From positions 1 to 64,000 of the forward strand of contig JABLXQ010000051.1 in the NCBI GenBank assembly GCA_013178375.1: a stretch of DNA of 64,000 nt. The letters run 5' to 3'. Each line of letters opens with the position of its first letter. The stretch's first letter is position 1. The notes beneath the pieces were generated by a model, which ran no database searches, had not been told where the DNA came from, and saw only the letters and a list, made by a program, of their open reading frames with translations. A program made the translations under genes and the position numbers. This document shows positions 1 to 9,336 of the stretch, one piece after another. This DNA comes from Gammaproteobacteria bacterium (GTDB lineage Bacteria; Pseudomonadota; Gammaproteobacteria; Pseudomonadales; Ketobacteraceae).

Positions 1-927
1 CCATGCGGCGGCGTTCCAGGTCGAGCATTTCTTCCGAGGGCAGTGCCGAATCCAGCTTGAAGGCTTCCTTCACCTTGCGGATGCGCGGTGCCTCACCCTT
101 GCAGCGGGCGACGTAAAACAGCAGGTTTTTCAGCAGGTCGGTGGGCACTGCTTCATTGCGGTTGGCACCGGTATCGATGCTGTGTTTGAGTTGCCGGTCG
201 AGCTGGCCGAACAGCATTTTCACCGACGTACCCAGTTCGATCTCGTTGCGGGAAACGCCGTCCACCAGCGCGGCGGACACCCACCACAACTGCGCCATCG
301 CCGTATTGGAATAGAGTTGTTCCAGCTTGGTGAGGGATTTCGCCATGTAGCCCAGGTTGGTGGGCATATCCTGATGACGGATCAATCCCACCAGGGCGAA
401 CTGATACAGCTGACGGATTTTTTTCAGCAGCTCCGGCAATTGTGCCAGGGCTTCGGCGGATACTTTTTCCTTCGGCGCGGCGGCACTGCCGGCGGCCAGA
501 TCGGGTTTGAACAGCGCGGTTTCCGACAGCAGGCTTTCACCGCGGGCGGCACGCAGATCGTTCAGCAGCGGCAGCACCACCACCGGCATGTCGCGGCGGG
601 CGGTTTTGATGCCGTCCAGATACACCGGCAGTTGCAGGATTGCGCGCATCAGCACTTCCTGCGCGTCGGCCACATGGGGCGTGGTCTGGTTGAGCAGGGC
701 CTGGGCCAGCTTCTCCATTTCCTCGGCCACCAGGGCGGCGCCGTAGAACTCCACCATCTGCAGGGTGCCGTACACCTGATGCAGATGCGTGAGGCAGAAG
801 CGCATCCGGGTGGAATCATCCGGATTGTCCACAAACGCTTCCAGCGACTGCTGCGCCTGTTTCAGGGTTTCGTCGATCTCACCCTTCACCCATTCCAGCG
901 CTTGATAATCGTGGTGCTCAGCCATGT
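1..927 (-). CDS. chpA: ChpA/PilL chemotaxis histidine kinase, N-terminal part (partial)
   Basis: This reading frame is open from an ATG at 927 to the left edge, so only the first 309 residues are present. ChpA is the large hybrid CheA-like kinase of the Pil-Chp system, which phosphorylates PilG and PilH to control type IV pilus motility and surface sensing. The protein begins MAEHHDYQALEWVKGEIDET and continues as an alpha-helical domain like the first Hpt-type domain of PilL/ChpA; the kinase and receiver domains would lie outside the window. A GGAG ribosome site sits 5 bases before the ATG. It follows pilK by 16 bases and is the last visible gene of the pilG-H-I-J-K-chpA operon. The call rests on the N-terminal sequence and strongly on gene order. 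Confidence 0.88.
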
Positions 928-943
928 TCGCTCCGGGCTCTTC

Positions 944-1807
944 TCAAGAATGGTTGCGCTTGACGTAGGCAAGGGTGTCTTCGTACTGGACCCGCTCCAG
1001 GTCCGGGCGATGCCAGTCGATCACCTCGCCAACGCCCAACACCATCATGCCGCCTGGCGCCAACCGGTCCGCCAACTTGGTTACGATGTCCTGCTTGCGC
1101 CAGCGCTGAAAATAAATCAGCAGGTTCTGGCAAAATACGATGTCCACGTTCTGCACCGGCGCTTCTCCCAGCCCCAGCACATTGATCTGCGCGAAGCAGA
1201 CCCGATCCTTCAGCCGTGCCACCACGCGGGAACGCCCACGCTCCACCGGCTCGAAATAACGCTGGCGGAATTTTTCCGGAATCCGTTCCAGCTTGCGCAC
1301 ACTGAACACGCCGTCGCGGGCCTTGGCCAGCGCCGGCAGACTGATATCGGTGGCGGTGATGCCATAGTAACGCTTGCCCGGAAAATCCTTCACCAGATCG
1401 TCCATCACCATCGCCAGCGAGTAAGGTTCCTCACCGGTGGCGCAACCCACGCTCCACAGTTCGATATGTTTGCGACCCTGCTTTTCGTACAGCTTGCGGC
1501 AGTAATTGCGCACCAGATCGAACGAATGCTGATGCCGGAAGAAACTGGTTTCCTGCACCGTGAGGCGGTCCACCAGCGTGGCCCACTCCACTTCGCCCAC
1601 CAGACCCGACATCAGTTTTTCATAATAGGTGTCGTAATCGGTGCAACCGATTTCACGCATGCGGATAGTGAGGCTGGTTTCCAGAAAGGACTTGCGCTGG
1701 GTGGAAATCTGCATGCCGGTGCGGTGCTCGAGCAACGCCTGCCACAGCAGGAATTGCTCGTCGTTCATTTCCACCGTGGCTTGGTAGCTCCAGCGTTCCG
1801 CAGGCAC
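944..1807 (-). CDS. pilK: PilK, CheR-type chemoreceptor methyltransferase
   Basis: A 287-residue CheR-family enzyme expected to transfer methyl groups from S-adenosylmethionine to glutamates of the PilJ receptor. The N-terminal helical CheR domain covers about residues 15-85. The SAM-binding motif I reads LWSVGCATGEEPYSLAM at 117-133, and the QETSFFR segment typical of CheR is at 85-91. The length is close to Pseudomonas PilK (about 290). The start is GTG, chosen because AGGAG stands 8 bases upstream and because the gene then begins just after pilJ ends. It lies in the Chp operon between pilJ and chpA. In Pseudomonas, PilK is dispensable for twitching, so its role may be adaptive tuning. Confidence 0.92.
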   Translation of the reverse strand: MPAERWSYQATVEMNDEQFLLWQALLEHRTGMQISTQRKSFLETSLTIRMREIGCTDYDTYYEKLMSGLVGEVEWATLVDRLTVQETSFFRHQHSFDLVRNYCRKLYEKQGRKHIELWSVGCATGEEPYSLAMVMDDLVKDFPGKRYYGITATDISLPALAKARDGVFSVRKLERIPEKFRQRYFEPVERGRSRVVARLKDRVCFAQINVLGLGEAPVQNVDIVFCQNLLIYFQRWRKQDIVTKLADRLAPGGMMVLGVGEVIDWHRPDLERVQYEDTLAYVKRNHS

Positions 1808-1847
1808 TCACATCACTCCTGAAGACGGCGCGCGCACGCCGCCCTCA

Positions 1848-3908
1848 TCACATTTCCGGCAGTTTGAAGCCCGCGACCGAGTTCCGCATCTGTACCGCCA
1901 GTTCCGCCAGGTTACCGATCGACGTTGCTGTTGCGGTGGTACCGGCCGAAGTCTGCGAGGTGATTTCCTGGATAACGTTCATCGTGTTGGAAATATGGCC
2001 CGCCGACGCTGCCTGTTGCCGCGCTGCGTTGGAGATGTTCTGGATCAGGTCCGCCAGGTTGCTCGATACGTTCTCGATTTCTTCCAGTGCCACACCCGCG
2101 TCCTGCGCCAGGCGTGCACCGCGTACCACTTCAGACGTGGTCTGTTCCATCGAGATAACGGCTTCGTTGGTGTCGGTCTGAATGGTTTTTACCAGCGCCT
2201 CGATCTGCTTGGTTGCTGCAGAAGCCCGTTCCGCCAGACGCTGTACTTCGTCCGCTACCACCGCGAAACCGCGGCCCGCTTCACCCGCCATCGACGCCTG
2301 AATGGCAGCGTTCAAGGCGAGGATGTTGGTTTGATCCGCGATGTCGTTGATCAGCGATACGATGTCACCGATTTCCTGTGAGGATTCACCCAGACGCTTG
2401 ATCCGTTTCGACGTTTCCTGGATCTGCTCACGGATGGTATCCATACCGTGGATGGTGTTCTGCACCACTTCCGCGCCCTTGTTCGCAATCGATACCGAGC
2501 GCTCCGCTACCGCAGCCGATTCGGCGGCGTTGGCCGATACCTGGTCGATGGACACCGCCATCTCGTTGATCGCGGCCGAGGCGCCGGCAATTTCCTGCGC
2601 CTGGTGTTCGGATGCTTCGGCAAGATGCATCGCAGTCGCCTGGGTTTCCTGCGCCGCCGCCGATACCTGCACCGCAGTCTCGTTGATGGTGGATACCAGT
2701 GACCGCAGCTGGTCGATGGTGAAGTTGATGGAGTCCGCGATTGCGCCGGTGAAGTCCTCGGTTACTGTGGTCTGGATGGTCAAGTCACCGTCCGCCAGGT
2801 CGCCCAGTTCGTCGAGGAGTCGCAGGATCGCTTCCTGGTTACGCTGGTTCTGTTTCTCTTCCTCTTCCCGGCGATAGGCTTCTTCCGCCAGACGGGAACG
2901 GGTTTGGCCGATGAACGAGAAGCCGATGGCCAGCAGGAACAACAGCGCGAGTACACCGAAGATGACACCGAACACGGTGGACCAGATGCCGGTGATCGGC
3001 GTGCCTTCGAAGGATTTCACCAGGGCGCCGGTTTCGGTCAGCAGGGTTTGCGAATCGGTGAAGATGCTGTTGGCCGCGCCGCGCACCTGGAACAGTTCCG
3101 GGGCGCTTTCCAGAATCTCGTTGACGCCGTCATTCACTTCCGCGAACTGCTCGGAAATCTCGTTGAGGGATTCGATTGCAGCGGTTTCCTTCACGCGGGT
3201 AACGCCCAGGGAGCGGTCGCCCTCCAGCATGCCGGTGAGTACGCGGCCGAAGCGCTGGGTGTCCTGGCCGAAGCTGTCCGCCGCCATCACCGCGTCGTTG
3301 CCACCTTCCAGTACCTTGTTGACCGAGCGCACGATGCGTTCCGCCAGCAGTGACTGCCGTTGTGCCAGTGCCACCTGATCGCCGGGGGCTGCGGTGGTCA
3401 CCAGCGTCTGCACCACCACGTCATACTCTTCCTGCAGCACCGGGATCGAGTTGTTCAGCGACTTGGCCATGTCGTGCAGGTTGATCACGGTCTGGCGGCC
3501 TTCCAGAATCACGTCGGAGCTCTGGGATACCTGCTTCCAGATCTTCTCCACCGACGCCATTTCCTCGGGTGCGCTGGTCACGAACACCGAATCCGGTGAC
3601 ATGCCTTCGTCCGGCGCGCCGTTCTTGATCGAGTCCCACACCAGACCAAACTCTACCCGGGCCTGGTCGAGGAAGGCGAACGCGTCGGCGTTACCGGCGG
3701 CGGCTTCCAACGCGTTCTTCGCGATACGCTGCGACAGAACCCGGAGTTCGGTAGCCTTGGTCACATACTTGGCTGACTGCTCTGTGTGGTTGGCCACAAA
3801 GTAGAAGTTCAGCAGCATCAGACCTACCGTGACGATCAGTCCTATGATGTAGAACGGAATCAGATTATTGGACTTGCTGGATTCCAGCTTTCCAGTGCTC
3901 GACGACAT
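1848..3908 (-). CDS. pilJ: PilJ, methyl-accepting chemotaxis receptor of the Pil-Chp system
   Basis: A 686-residue inner-membrane receptor that feeds signals to ChpA through PilI. The first transmembrane helix is at about residues 15-36 ([20 protein letters not shown]). A long, mostly helical periplasmic PilJ domain follows, then a second membrane segment near 310-330, a HAMP-like stretch, and the signalling domain with the conserved hairpin tip ([25 protein letters not shown]). The frame is open for 35 codons upstream, but the ATG at 3908 has AGGAG 7 bases before it and gives a length almost identical to Pseudomonas PilJ (682). The 212 bp between pilI and pilJ carry a perfect inverted repeat (3961-4010). 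Confidence 0.95.
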   Translation of the reverse strand: MSSSTGKLESSKSNNLIPFYIIGLIVTVGLMLLNFYFVANHTEQSAKYVTKATELRVLSQRIAKNALEAAAGNADAFAFLDQARVEFGLVWDSIKNGAPDEGMSPDSVFVTSAPEEMASVEKIWKQVSQSSDVILEGRQTVINLHDMAKSLNNSIPVLQEEYDVVVQTLVTTAAPGDQVALAQRQSLLAERIVRSVNKVLEGGNDAVMAADSFGQDTQRFGRVLTGMLEGDRSLGVTRVKETAAIESLNEISEQFAEVNDGVNEILESAPELFQVRGAANSIFTDSQTLLTETGALVKSFEGTPITGIWSTVFGVIFGVLALLFLLAIGFSFIGQTRSRLAEEAYRREEEEKQNQRNQEAILRLLDELGDLADGDLTIQTTVTEDFTGAIADSINFTIDQLRSLVSTINETAVQVSAAAQETQATAMHLAEASEHQAQEIAGASAAINEMAVSIDQVSANAAESAAVAERSVSIANKGAEVVQNTIHGMDTIREQIQETSKRIKRLGESSQEIGDIVSLINDIADQTNILALNAAIQASMAGEAGRGFAVVADEVQRLAERASAATKQIEALVKTIQTDTNEAVISMEQTTSEVVRGARLAQDAGVALEEIENVSSNLADLIQNISNAARQQAASAGHISNTMNVIQEITSQTSAGTTATATSIGNLAELAVQMRNSVAGFKLPEM

Positions 3909-3960
3909 AGGCGGACTCCTGGCCGTTTGGTGCACAACTATTGTGATGGTGGATTGGTTA

Positions 3961-4010
3961 AAGACATCTCTAAAAACAGGTCCGACAGCGCCGGTTTTTA
4001 GAGATGTCTT
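3961..4010. repeat. Perfect 17-bp inverted repeat between pilI and pilJ
   Basis: The left arm AAGACATCTCTAAAAAC (3961-3977) is the exact reverse complement of the right arm at 3994-4010, with a 16-base spacer. It lies in the pilI-pilJ gap, inside the Chp operon. In transcript direction no run of U follows the stem, so it is not a typical terminator. It could be an RNA processing or attenuation site, a protein-binding site, or a remnant of a small mobile repeat. The arms are AT-rich, unlike the surrounding DNA. Confidence 0.75.
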
Positions 4011-4120
4011 CAATTAAATGTAGGCACAAATGCCCTTGATGGGTAGAAATACAGATGATCCATTCCCACCCGGTTTTTCCCCGCTCCGGTAATCCGCAGC
4101 GGCAAAAAGCGTGCGACCCC

Positions 4121-4660
4121 TCAGGAGGCCACGTTGAGAAAGCGCGGATCGCGCGCCAGCTCATACAGGCTGAACACAGCCCAGAATCCTTTTTCAGTAG
4201 CAAAACCGCCCTTCAGATACGGCCGGGTTTCCGCGTATTCACCGGGCACCGTAGTAGTGAAGGTATCCTGCGGAATGTGCTGCATGCCCAGCACCTCATC
4301 CACCACCAGACCGCTGTACAGTTCGCCCCGCTCCAGCGCCAGCAGACGGCGGCGCTTCAATTGCAATGCGGAAGGGCGGTTGAGAAATCCCAGCAGATCC
4401 ATCACCGGCATCAGCCGGCCGCGCACGTTGGCAATGCCTTTCACCCAGCTCTTCACGCCAGGCACCTGCGTATAACGGGGAACGGATAGAATTTCGGACA
4501 CTTCGTCCATCGACACGACATAACGGCGGTCGTTCAGTGTGAAGCCGACGCCGCTCCAGATGGCTCGGGCCTCTTCCTGGGCGGGCAATCCCTGGGCGTA
4601 CTGACGGCTGAGTTGGGCGATTTCGGCCAGGGCGATATAGGCGCTGGAAACCTCGGACAT
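4121..4660 (-). CDS. pilI: PilI, CheW-like adaptor
   Basis: A 179-residue CheW-domain protein that couples the receptor PilJ to the kinase ChpA. The CheW fold spans about residues 35-175. Recognisable stretches are GVGFTLNDRRYVVSMDEVSEIL, the strand pair KSWVKGIANVRGRLMPVMDL, and GLVVDEVLGM, all typical of CheW beta subdomains. The length matches Pseudomonas PilI (178). Its ATG lies 8 bases after the pilH stop, so translation is probably coupled. Confidence 0.93.
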   Translation of the reverse strand: MSEVSSAYIALAEIAQLSRQYAQGLPAQEEARAIWSGVGFTLNDRRYVVSMDEVSEILSVPRYTQVPGVKSWVKGIANVRGRLMPVMDLLGFLNRPSALQLKRRRLLALERGELYSGLVVDEVLGMQHIPQDTFTTTVPGEYAETRPYLKGGFATEKGFWAVFSLYELARDPRFLNVAS

Positions 4661-4668
4661 AAGGTGGC

Positions 4669-5037
4669 TTATTTTCCGCTCATGGCGCGTTTGATGGTTT
4701 CGATCAGCACTGCTTCGTCTACCGGTTTGGTCAGATAATCAGTTGCACCCTGGCGGCGGCCCCACACCTTGTCGGTTTCCTGATCCTTGGTGGTGACGAT
4801 GATCACGGGAATATGCTTGGTTTCTTCGCCCTTGCTGAGCTGGCGGGTGGCCTGAAAACCGTTCAGGCCCGGCATCACCACATCCATCAGCACCACATCG
4901 GGCTTTTCCTGGCGGGCCACGGCCACACCATCGGCGCCGTTGTCGGCAGTGATGATCTGAAAGCCGTGCTTTTCGAGGATTTCCTTGAATTTGTACGTTT
5001 CAGTGGGCGAATCATCAACAATCAGAACGCGAGGCAT
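4669..5037 (-). CDS. pilH: PilH, single-domain response regulator
   Basis: A 122-residue CheY-like receiver without an output domain. The acidic pair is D8-D9, the phosphoacceptor is D52 in VLMDVVMPG, the conserved Thr is in IIVTTKD, and the Lys is in YLTKPVDE. In Pseudomonas, PilH acts with PilG downstream of ChpA and is linked to pilus retraction and phosphate drain. The start is well supported: GGAGGGG lies 2 bases before the ATG. It follows pilG by 69 bases. Confidence 0.95.
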   Translation of the reverse strand: MPRVLIVDDSPTETYKFKEILEKHGFQIITADNGADGVAVARQEKPDVVLMDVVMPGLNGFQATRQLSKGEETKHIPVIIVTTKDQETDKVWGRRQGATDYLTKPVDEAVLIETIKRAMSGK

Positions 5038-5106
5038 AACCCCTCCGAAATCAAATTAAAGCCGGAACATTCAGTGCGCGAACACACTCGAGCAGTCAAT
5101 CAACCC

Positions 5107-5493
5107 TCAGGCCGCCTTAACGTGCTCTCGAATCGCTCCCAGTAGTTCTTCTTTGCTGAAAGGCTTGGTCAGATATTGATCGGAGCCGACGATGCGGCCC
5201 TTGGCCTTGTCGAACAGGCCATCCTTGCTGGACAGCATGATTACCGGGGTGGATTTGAATGCGCTGTTGTTCTTGATCAGCGCGCAGGTCTGATAGCCAT
5301 CCAGACGCGGCATCATGATATCGACGAATATGATATTGGGCTGGGTATCGGCGATCTTCGACAGGGCATCGAACCCGTCTGTTGCAGTTATAACGGTGCA
5401 ACCGGCCTTTTTCAGCAACGTTTCCGCAGTACGACGAATAGTTTTGCTATCGTCGATCACCATAACTTTCAGATTTTCGAAATTCTCTTCCAT
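5107..5493 (-). CDS. pilG: PilG, single-domain response regulator
   Basis: A 128-residue CheY-like receiver, first gene of the Chp operon. It has the D14-D15 pair, phosphoacceptor D58 in FVDIMMPRLDG, and Lys in YLTKPFSKEE. In Pseudomonas, PilG promotes pilus extension and raises cAMP. The frame is open further upstream; I chose the ATG at 5493 because AAAGG lies 8-9 bases upstream and the N-terminus (MEENFENLKVMV) then has the same length as Pseudomonas PilG. An ATG two codons earlier is possible. About 285 bp of AT-rich DNA separates it from the divergent gshB and must hold both promoters. Confidence 0.94.
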   Translation of the reverse strand: MEENFENLKVMVIDDSKTIRRTAETLLKKAGCTVITATDGFDALSKIADTQPNIIFVDIMMPRLDGYQTCALIKNNSAFKSTPVIMLSSKDGLFDKAKGRIVGSDQYLTKPFSKEELLGAIREHVKAA

Positions 5494-5778
5494 CGACATT
5501 GCCTTTGATTCAGAGCGATAAGTCAGCAATCTTATATTAGTTATAATATCGTTAGTGGGAGTTCGCAAACCGAAAGGGTGATTAAATCTTGTAGTTGCGG
5601 GAAGCAGCATGATTTTTATCACAGTTTTTCAGTGCAATCCATAAGCCCCTGTTGATCAAGCGATTTTTTAATCTTTAATTAAAGCGGATATTTATAACCA
5701 GACTGGGCGATCCCGTGTAACCTATATACTGAAATCCGCCCTGCCAGCGACGTTTTGCACTGCTATCGAGCGCACCAC

Positions 5779-6732
5779 ATGACCATCAAAGTCGGGGTGG
5801 TAATGGACCCCATCCAATCCATTACGTACAAAAAAGACAGCACCCTGGCCATGCTGTGGGAGGCCGATGCGCGGGGCTGGTCGATTTTCTACATGCGGCA
5901 GCAGGATCTGACCATCGATAACGGCAGGGCGATGGCGCATATGACCCGCCTGCACCCGCGTCACGATCCCCAGCACTGGTACGAATTCGGCGAGGATGCC
6001 TACGCACCTCTGGGCAATCTCGACGTGATCCTGATGCGCAAGGATCCGCCTTTCGACATGCCGTTCATCTACACCACCTACATTCTGGACAAAGCCGAGG
6101 CCGACGGCGTGCTGGTGGTGAACCATCCGCAAAGCCTGCGCGACTGCAACGAGAAAGTGTTCGCCACATGGTTCCCGCACTGCTGTGCGCCGACGCTGGT
6201 GACCAGCCAGAAGCAGCGGCTGCGGGCCTTTGCGGAAGAGCACGGCGATGTGATTCTGAAGCCGCTGGACGGCATGGGCGGCGCGTCCATCTTTCGCACC
6301 GGATCGAAGGACGGCAATCTCAATGTCATCATCGAAACCCTGACACTGCACGGCCGTCTGCCGGCGATGGCGCAGAAATATATTCCCGAGATCAGCAAGG
6401 GTGACAAGCGCATCCTGGTGATAAACGGCGAACCGGTACCCTACTGCCTGGCCCGCATTCCCATGGTGGGTGAAGTGCGCGGCAACCTGGCGGCAGGTGG
6501 TTCCGGTGTGGTGCAGCCGTTGACTGATCGCGACCGCTGGATTTGCGGGCAGGTCCGGGATACATTGATTGCAAAGGGATTGCTGTTCGTGGGCCTCGAT
6601 GTGATCGGGGATTACCTCACCGAAATCAACGTCACCAGCCCTACCTGCATCCGCGAGATCGATGCCGGTGCCGGTACCAACATTGCCGGGCTGCTGCTGG
6701 ATGCCATCGAACCCCGTCTGACACGAAAATAA
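5779..6732 (+). CDS. gshB: Glutathione synthetase
   Basis: A 317-residue ATP-grasp enzyme that joins gamma-glutamylcysteine and glycine to make glutathione. The N-terminus (TIKVGVVMDPIQSITYKKDS) and the C-terminal EINVTSPTCIREID segment are diagnostic of GshB, as are DVILKPLDGMGG and the KGDKRILVINGEP region of the ATP-grasp fold. The start is at the ATG giving the same N-terminus and length as the Pseudomonas enzyme; eight more codons are open upstream. A candidate -10 hexamer TATACT is at 5725-5730. It is followed 10 bases later by the TonB-family gene, and sits divergent to the Chp operon as in Pseudomonas. Confidence 0.96.
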   Translation: MTIKVGVVMDPIQSITYKKDSTLAMLWEADARGWSIFYMRQQDLTIDNGRAMAHMTRLHPRHDPQHWYEFGEDAYAPLGNLDVILMRKDPPFDMPFIYTTYILDKAEADGVLVVNHPQSLRDCNEKVFATWFPHCCAPTLVTSQKQRLRAFAEEHGDVILKPLDGMGGASIFRTGSKDGNLNVIIETLTLHGRLPAMAQKYIPEISKGDKRILVINGEPVPYCLARIPMVGEVRGNLAAGGSGVVQPLTDRDRWICGQVRDTLIAKGLLFVGLDVIGDYLTEINVTSPTCIREIDAGAGTNIAGLLLDAIEPRLTRK

Positions 6733-6742
6733 TTACAACGAC

Positions 6743-7630
6743 ATGGCTGCAGTTGCCGAACGCCCCACCATTTCTGCCAGTGACCGACTGACCTTCACAC
6801 TGTTCATCGCGGCGATCTTTCACGCCATGGTGATCCTGGGTGTGGGCTTCAGCTTCAGTGAACCGAAACCGGCGCCCACCTCGCTGGAGATCGTGCTGGC
6901 ACAAAGCCGCAGCGATATTGCACCGGAGCAGGCAGATTTTCTGGCCCAGGCCAACCAGCAGGGCAGCGGTGATCTGGACAGAAGCGCGCTGCCCACCACC
7001 AATGAACTGGCGCAGTTTGAGGACAGCAGGATCCGCGAGATCCAGCCGCTGCAGCAAACCGCCACCCAGAAACAGGTGCGGCCTGATAACCGGCCCGTTG
7101 TCACCACCCAGGGCCGCAGCCAGCAGAAAGTGGCGATCGCCAGCCCCAGCCCCGACGACCAGAAGGTGGAGATCAGCAAGGAAGAGCGGTTGGCCATGAT
7201 CCAGCGCAGCCTGGAGATCGCCAGTCTGGAGGCGCAGCTGGAAGAACAGAAACAGACCCACGCCAAGCGCCCGCGCAAGCGCCAGCTCACCTCGGTCAGT
7301 ACCAAGGAATCCCGCGACGCCTATTACCTGCATGCCTGGAGCAAGAAGATCGAAACCGTGGGCAACCTGAACTACCCGGCAGAGGCGCGCCGCAACAAGA
7401 TCTACGGCAGCCTGCGCATGATGGTGGCGATCCGCGCCGACGGGTCGGTGCACGAAATGCGCATCCTGAAATCCTCCGGCTACCGGGTACTGGATCAGGC
7501 CGCGATGCAGATTGTGCGTTTGGCGGCACCCTATTCCGCCTTTCCGCCAGAAATCCGTCAGGATACCGACATCCTGGAAATCATCCGCACCTGGCAATTC
7601 GAGAAGGGCGACCGCCTGTCCAGCTTCTGA
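6743..7630 (+). CDS. tonB: TonB-family energy transducer
   Basis: A 295-residue inner-membrane-anchored protein. A single transmembrane helix lies at about residues 16-36 (FTLFIAAIFHAMVILGVGFSF). A long polar periplasmic linker follows, with a helical charged part near 150-175. The C-terminal TonB domain (about 200-290) includes NYPAEARRNKIYGSLRM and the AAMQIVRLAAPYSAFP stretch. TonB proteins pass proton-motive-force energy to outer-membrane transporters. No exbB/exbD is next to it. In Pseudomonas the gene at this place is tonB3, which affects twitching and pilus assembly; the same role here is inference from position. Confidence 0.88.
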   Translation: MAAVAERPTISASDRLTFTLFIAAIFHAMVILGVGFSFSEPKPAPTSLEIVLAQSRSDIAPEQADFLAQANQQGSGDLDRSALPTTNELAQFEDSRIREIQPLQQTATQKQVRPDNRPVVTTQGRSQQKVAIASPSPDDQKVEISKEERLAMIQRSLEIASLEAQLEEQKQTHAKRPRKRQLTSVSTKESRDAYYLHAWSKKIETVGNLNYPAEARRNKIYGSLRMMVAIRADGSVHEMRILKSSGYRVLDQAAMQIVRLAAPYSAFPPEIRQDTDILEIIRTWQFEKGDRLSSF

Positions 7631-7754
7631 AACGGCTGCAACCGGAAAACACCTTGTTTTTGCGGCCGTTTTGGCCATTTTCGCCGGGTCTGCCTGGCAG
7701 CACGGCGCGCAAAATTCACTTGAACCAGGGCGCTGAAGCCTCAATACTGTAAAC

Positions 7755-8327
7755 ATGACTGCGTTGAAAAGTTCGTCCCTCAAGAATCATTTCCTGATCG
7801 CCATGCCCGGCATGGTGGACCCGAATTTTGCCCATTCCATTACTTATATCTGCGAACACAATGACGATGGCGCGATGGGCATCGTGGTGAACCGGCCGAT
7901 GGAGCTGACGGTGGCCGATATTCTGAGCCACCTGCAGATCCGCGATTTCGACGATCAGTTTGGCGAAGTGCCGGTGCTGTGTGGTGGCCCGGTGCAGATG
8001 GAGCGCGGTTTCGTGTTGCACCGTACCCTGCCGGACAAATGGGACACGACCATGTGTGTGGAGGGCGATATCTGCCTGACCACCTCGCGCGACATCCTGG
8101 TGGCCATCGCCCATCACCAAGGCCCCGATGAAAGCGTGATTGCGCTGGGTTATGCCGGCTGGAGCGCGGGGCAACTGGACAATGAAATGGCACAGAACGC
8201 CTGGCTCAGTGTGAAGGCCAATCCCGACATTATTTTCGCCACGCCGTTTGAACAACGCTGGCAGGCGGCCGCGTCGCTGCTCGGCGTGGACATGGCGTTG
8301 CTGTCCGCACAGGCGGGGCATGCGTAA
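7755..8327 (+). CDS. yqgE: YqgE/AlgH family protein
   Basis: A 190-residue member of the UPF0301 (YqgE/AlgH) family, whose biochemical role is unknown. The N-terminal LKNHFLIAMPGMVDPNF and ITYICEHNDDGAMGIVVNRP, then VLCGGPVQMERGFVLH and YAGWSAGQLDNEM, are family signatures. The length is typical (about 187-189). In Pseudomonas, AlgH has been linked to alginate regulation, and the gene normally sits beside ruvX as here. It lies 124 bases after tonB and 60 bases before ruvX. Confidence 0.94.
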   Translation: MTALKSSSLKNHFLIAMPGMVDPNFAHSITYICEHNDDGAMGIVVNRPMELTVADILSHLQIRDFDDQFGEVPVLCGGPVQMERGFVLHRTLPDKWDTTMCVEGDICLTTSRDILVAIAHHQGPDESVIALGYAGWSAGQLDNEMAQNAWLSVKANPDIIFATPFEQRWQAAASLLGVDMALLSAQAGHA

Positions 8328-8387
8328 GCGCGTTGAATTGCACATCACCATCATTCCCTCCACCTTATCTGGCAATTCTGCATTCCA

Positions 8388-8843
8388 ATGGCTGCATTCC
8401 CTTCATCACGCGCTGTCCGCCTGATGGCCTTTGATTTTGGCACCCAGAAAATCGGCGTGGCCGTGGGCCAGACGCAAACCCTTACCACCACCGCACTGCC
8501 GGAACTGCGCGCGAAAGAAGGCCAGCCCGACTGGAACGCGGTGGCAAAACTGATCGAGGAATGGCAACCGGATGCGTTCGTGGTGGGCGTGCCGGTGAAC
8601 ATGGACGGCAGCGAATTCGACATGACGCAGCGCGCGCGCAAATTTGGCCAGCGTCTGCACGGGCGTTTCGGCAAGCCCTGGTTTGCGATGGATGAACGCC
8701 TGACGTCGTTTGACGCACGGCAACAGGCGCAAGGGCAACGCAAGGGTCTGGTTGACAGCATTGCCGCAAGCCTTATTCTGCAATCCTGGTTCTCTGAAGA
8801 GTGGCCCCGTCTGTTAAAGGATGCCGACAATGAAAATGCCTGA
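8388..8843 (+). CDS. ruvX: RuvX/YqgF, putative pre-16S rRNA nuclease
   Basis: A 151-residue RNase H-fold nuclease. Members of this family finish 16S rRNA 5' processing and were earlier called Holliday junction resolvases. The acidic site starts at D16 in [15 protein letters not shown], and the DERLTS motif follows. [14 protein letters not shown] near the C-terminus carries another conserved Asp. The chosen ATG gives an N-terminus like the Pseudomonas protein; a later ATG at 8424 would shorten it by 12 residues. Its end overlaps the start of pyrR by 14 bases, so the two are translationally linked. Confidence 0.92.
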   Translation: MAAFPSSRAVRLMAFDFGTQKIGVAVGQTQTLTTTALPELRAKEGQPDWNAVAKLIEEWQPDAFVVGVPVNMDGSEFDMTQRARKFGQRLHGRFGKPWFAMDERLTSFDARQQAQGQRKGLVDSIAASLILQSWFSEEWPRLLKDADNENA

Positions 8844-9336
8844 AGTGGAACCACTGCTGGCCAGCATGACCCGCGCCCTGCAGGAAAAAATCCGCACACT
8901 GCCCAAAGCACCCGCCATGGTGGGCATTCATACCGGCGGCGCCTGGGTGGCGCAGGCGCTGCACACCGCGCTGGGATTGTCGCAACCGCTGGGCCTGCTG
9001 GACATCTCTTTCTACCGCGACGATTTCGAGGGCAAGGGCCTGCATCCCCGGGCGAAGCCGTCCAGCCTGCCATTCGCCGTCGACGATCAACACATCATTC
9101 TGGTGGATGAGGTGGTGATGACCGGCCGTACCATCCGCGCCGCTCTCAACGAGCTGTTCGATTATGGCCGTCCGGCGTCGGTGCTGCTGGTGACGCTGGT
9201 GGACATTCCTCTCCGCGAACTGCCAATTCAGCCCGATGTCGTGGGAATTCGCATGGATTTGCAGCCCGGTCAGCGGGTAAAATTGGCCGGCCCCACGCCC
9301 CTCACTCTCAAATTGATCGACCGTCCGAGTCTATGA
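8830..9336 (+). CDS. pyrR: PyrR, pyrimidine regulatory protein / uracil phosphoribosyltransferase homologue
   Basis: A 168-residue type I phosphoribosyltransferase-fold protein. The PRPP-binding loop reads [41 protein letters not shown] and [11 protein letters not shown] are PyrR signatures. In Pseudomonas, PyrR regulates pyrimidine biosynthesis genes. The ATG at 8830 is preferred because AAAGG stands 9 bases before it; an ATG three codons earlier lacks a ribosome site. Its stop overlaps the pyrB start in an ATGA arrangement, so pyrR-pyrB-pyrC' form one tightly coupled operon. Confidence 0.95.
   Translation: MKMPEVEPLLASMTRALQEKIRTLPKAPAMVGIHTGGAWVAQALHTALGLSQPLGLLDISFYRDDFEGKGLHPRAKPSSLPFAVDDQHIILVDEVVMTGRTIRAALNELFDYGRPASVLLVTLVDIPLRELPIQPDVVGIRMDLQPGQRVKLAGPTPLTLKLIDRPSL

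Noticed and set aside
182-1822. Long plus-strand open frame of 546 codons opposite chpA and pilK
   Set aside because: It is His/Gln-rich and antisense to two clear genes of the Chp operon; it is a by-product of GC-rich codon use.
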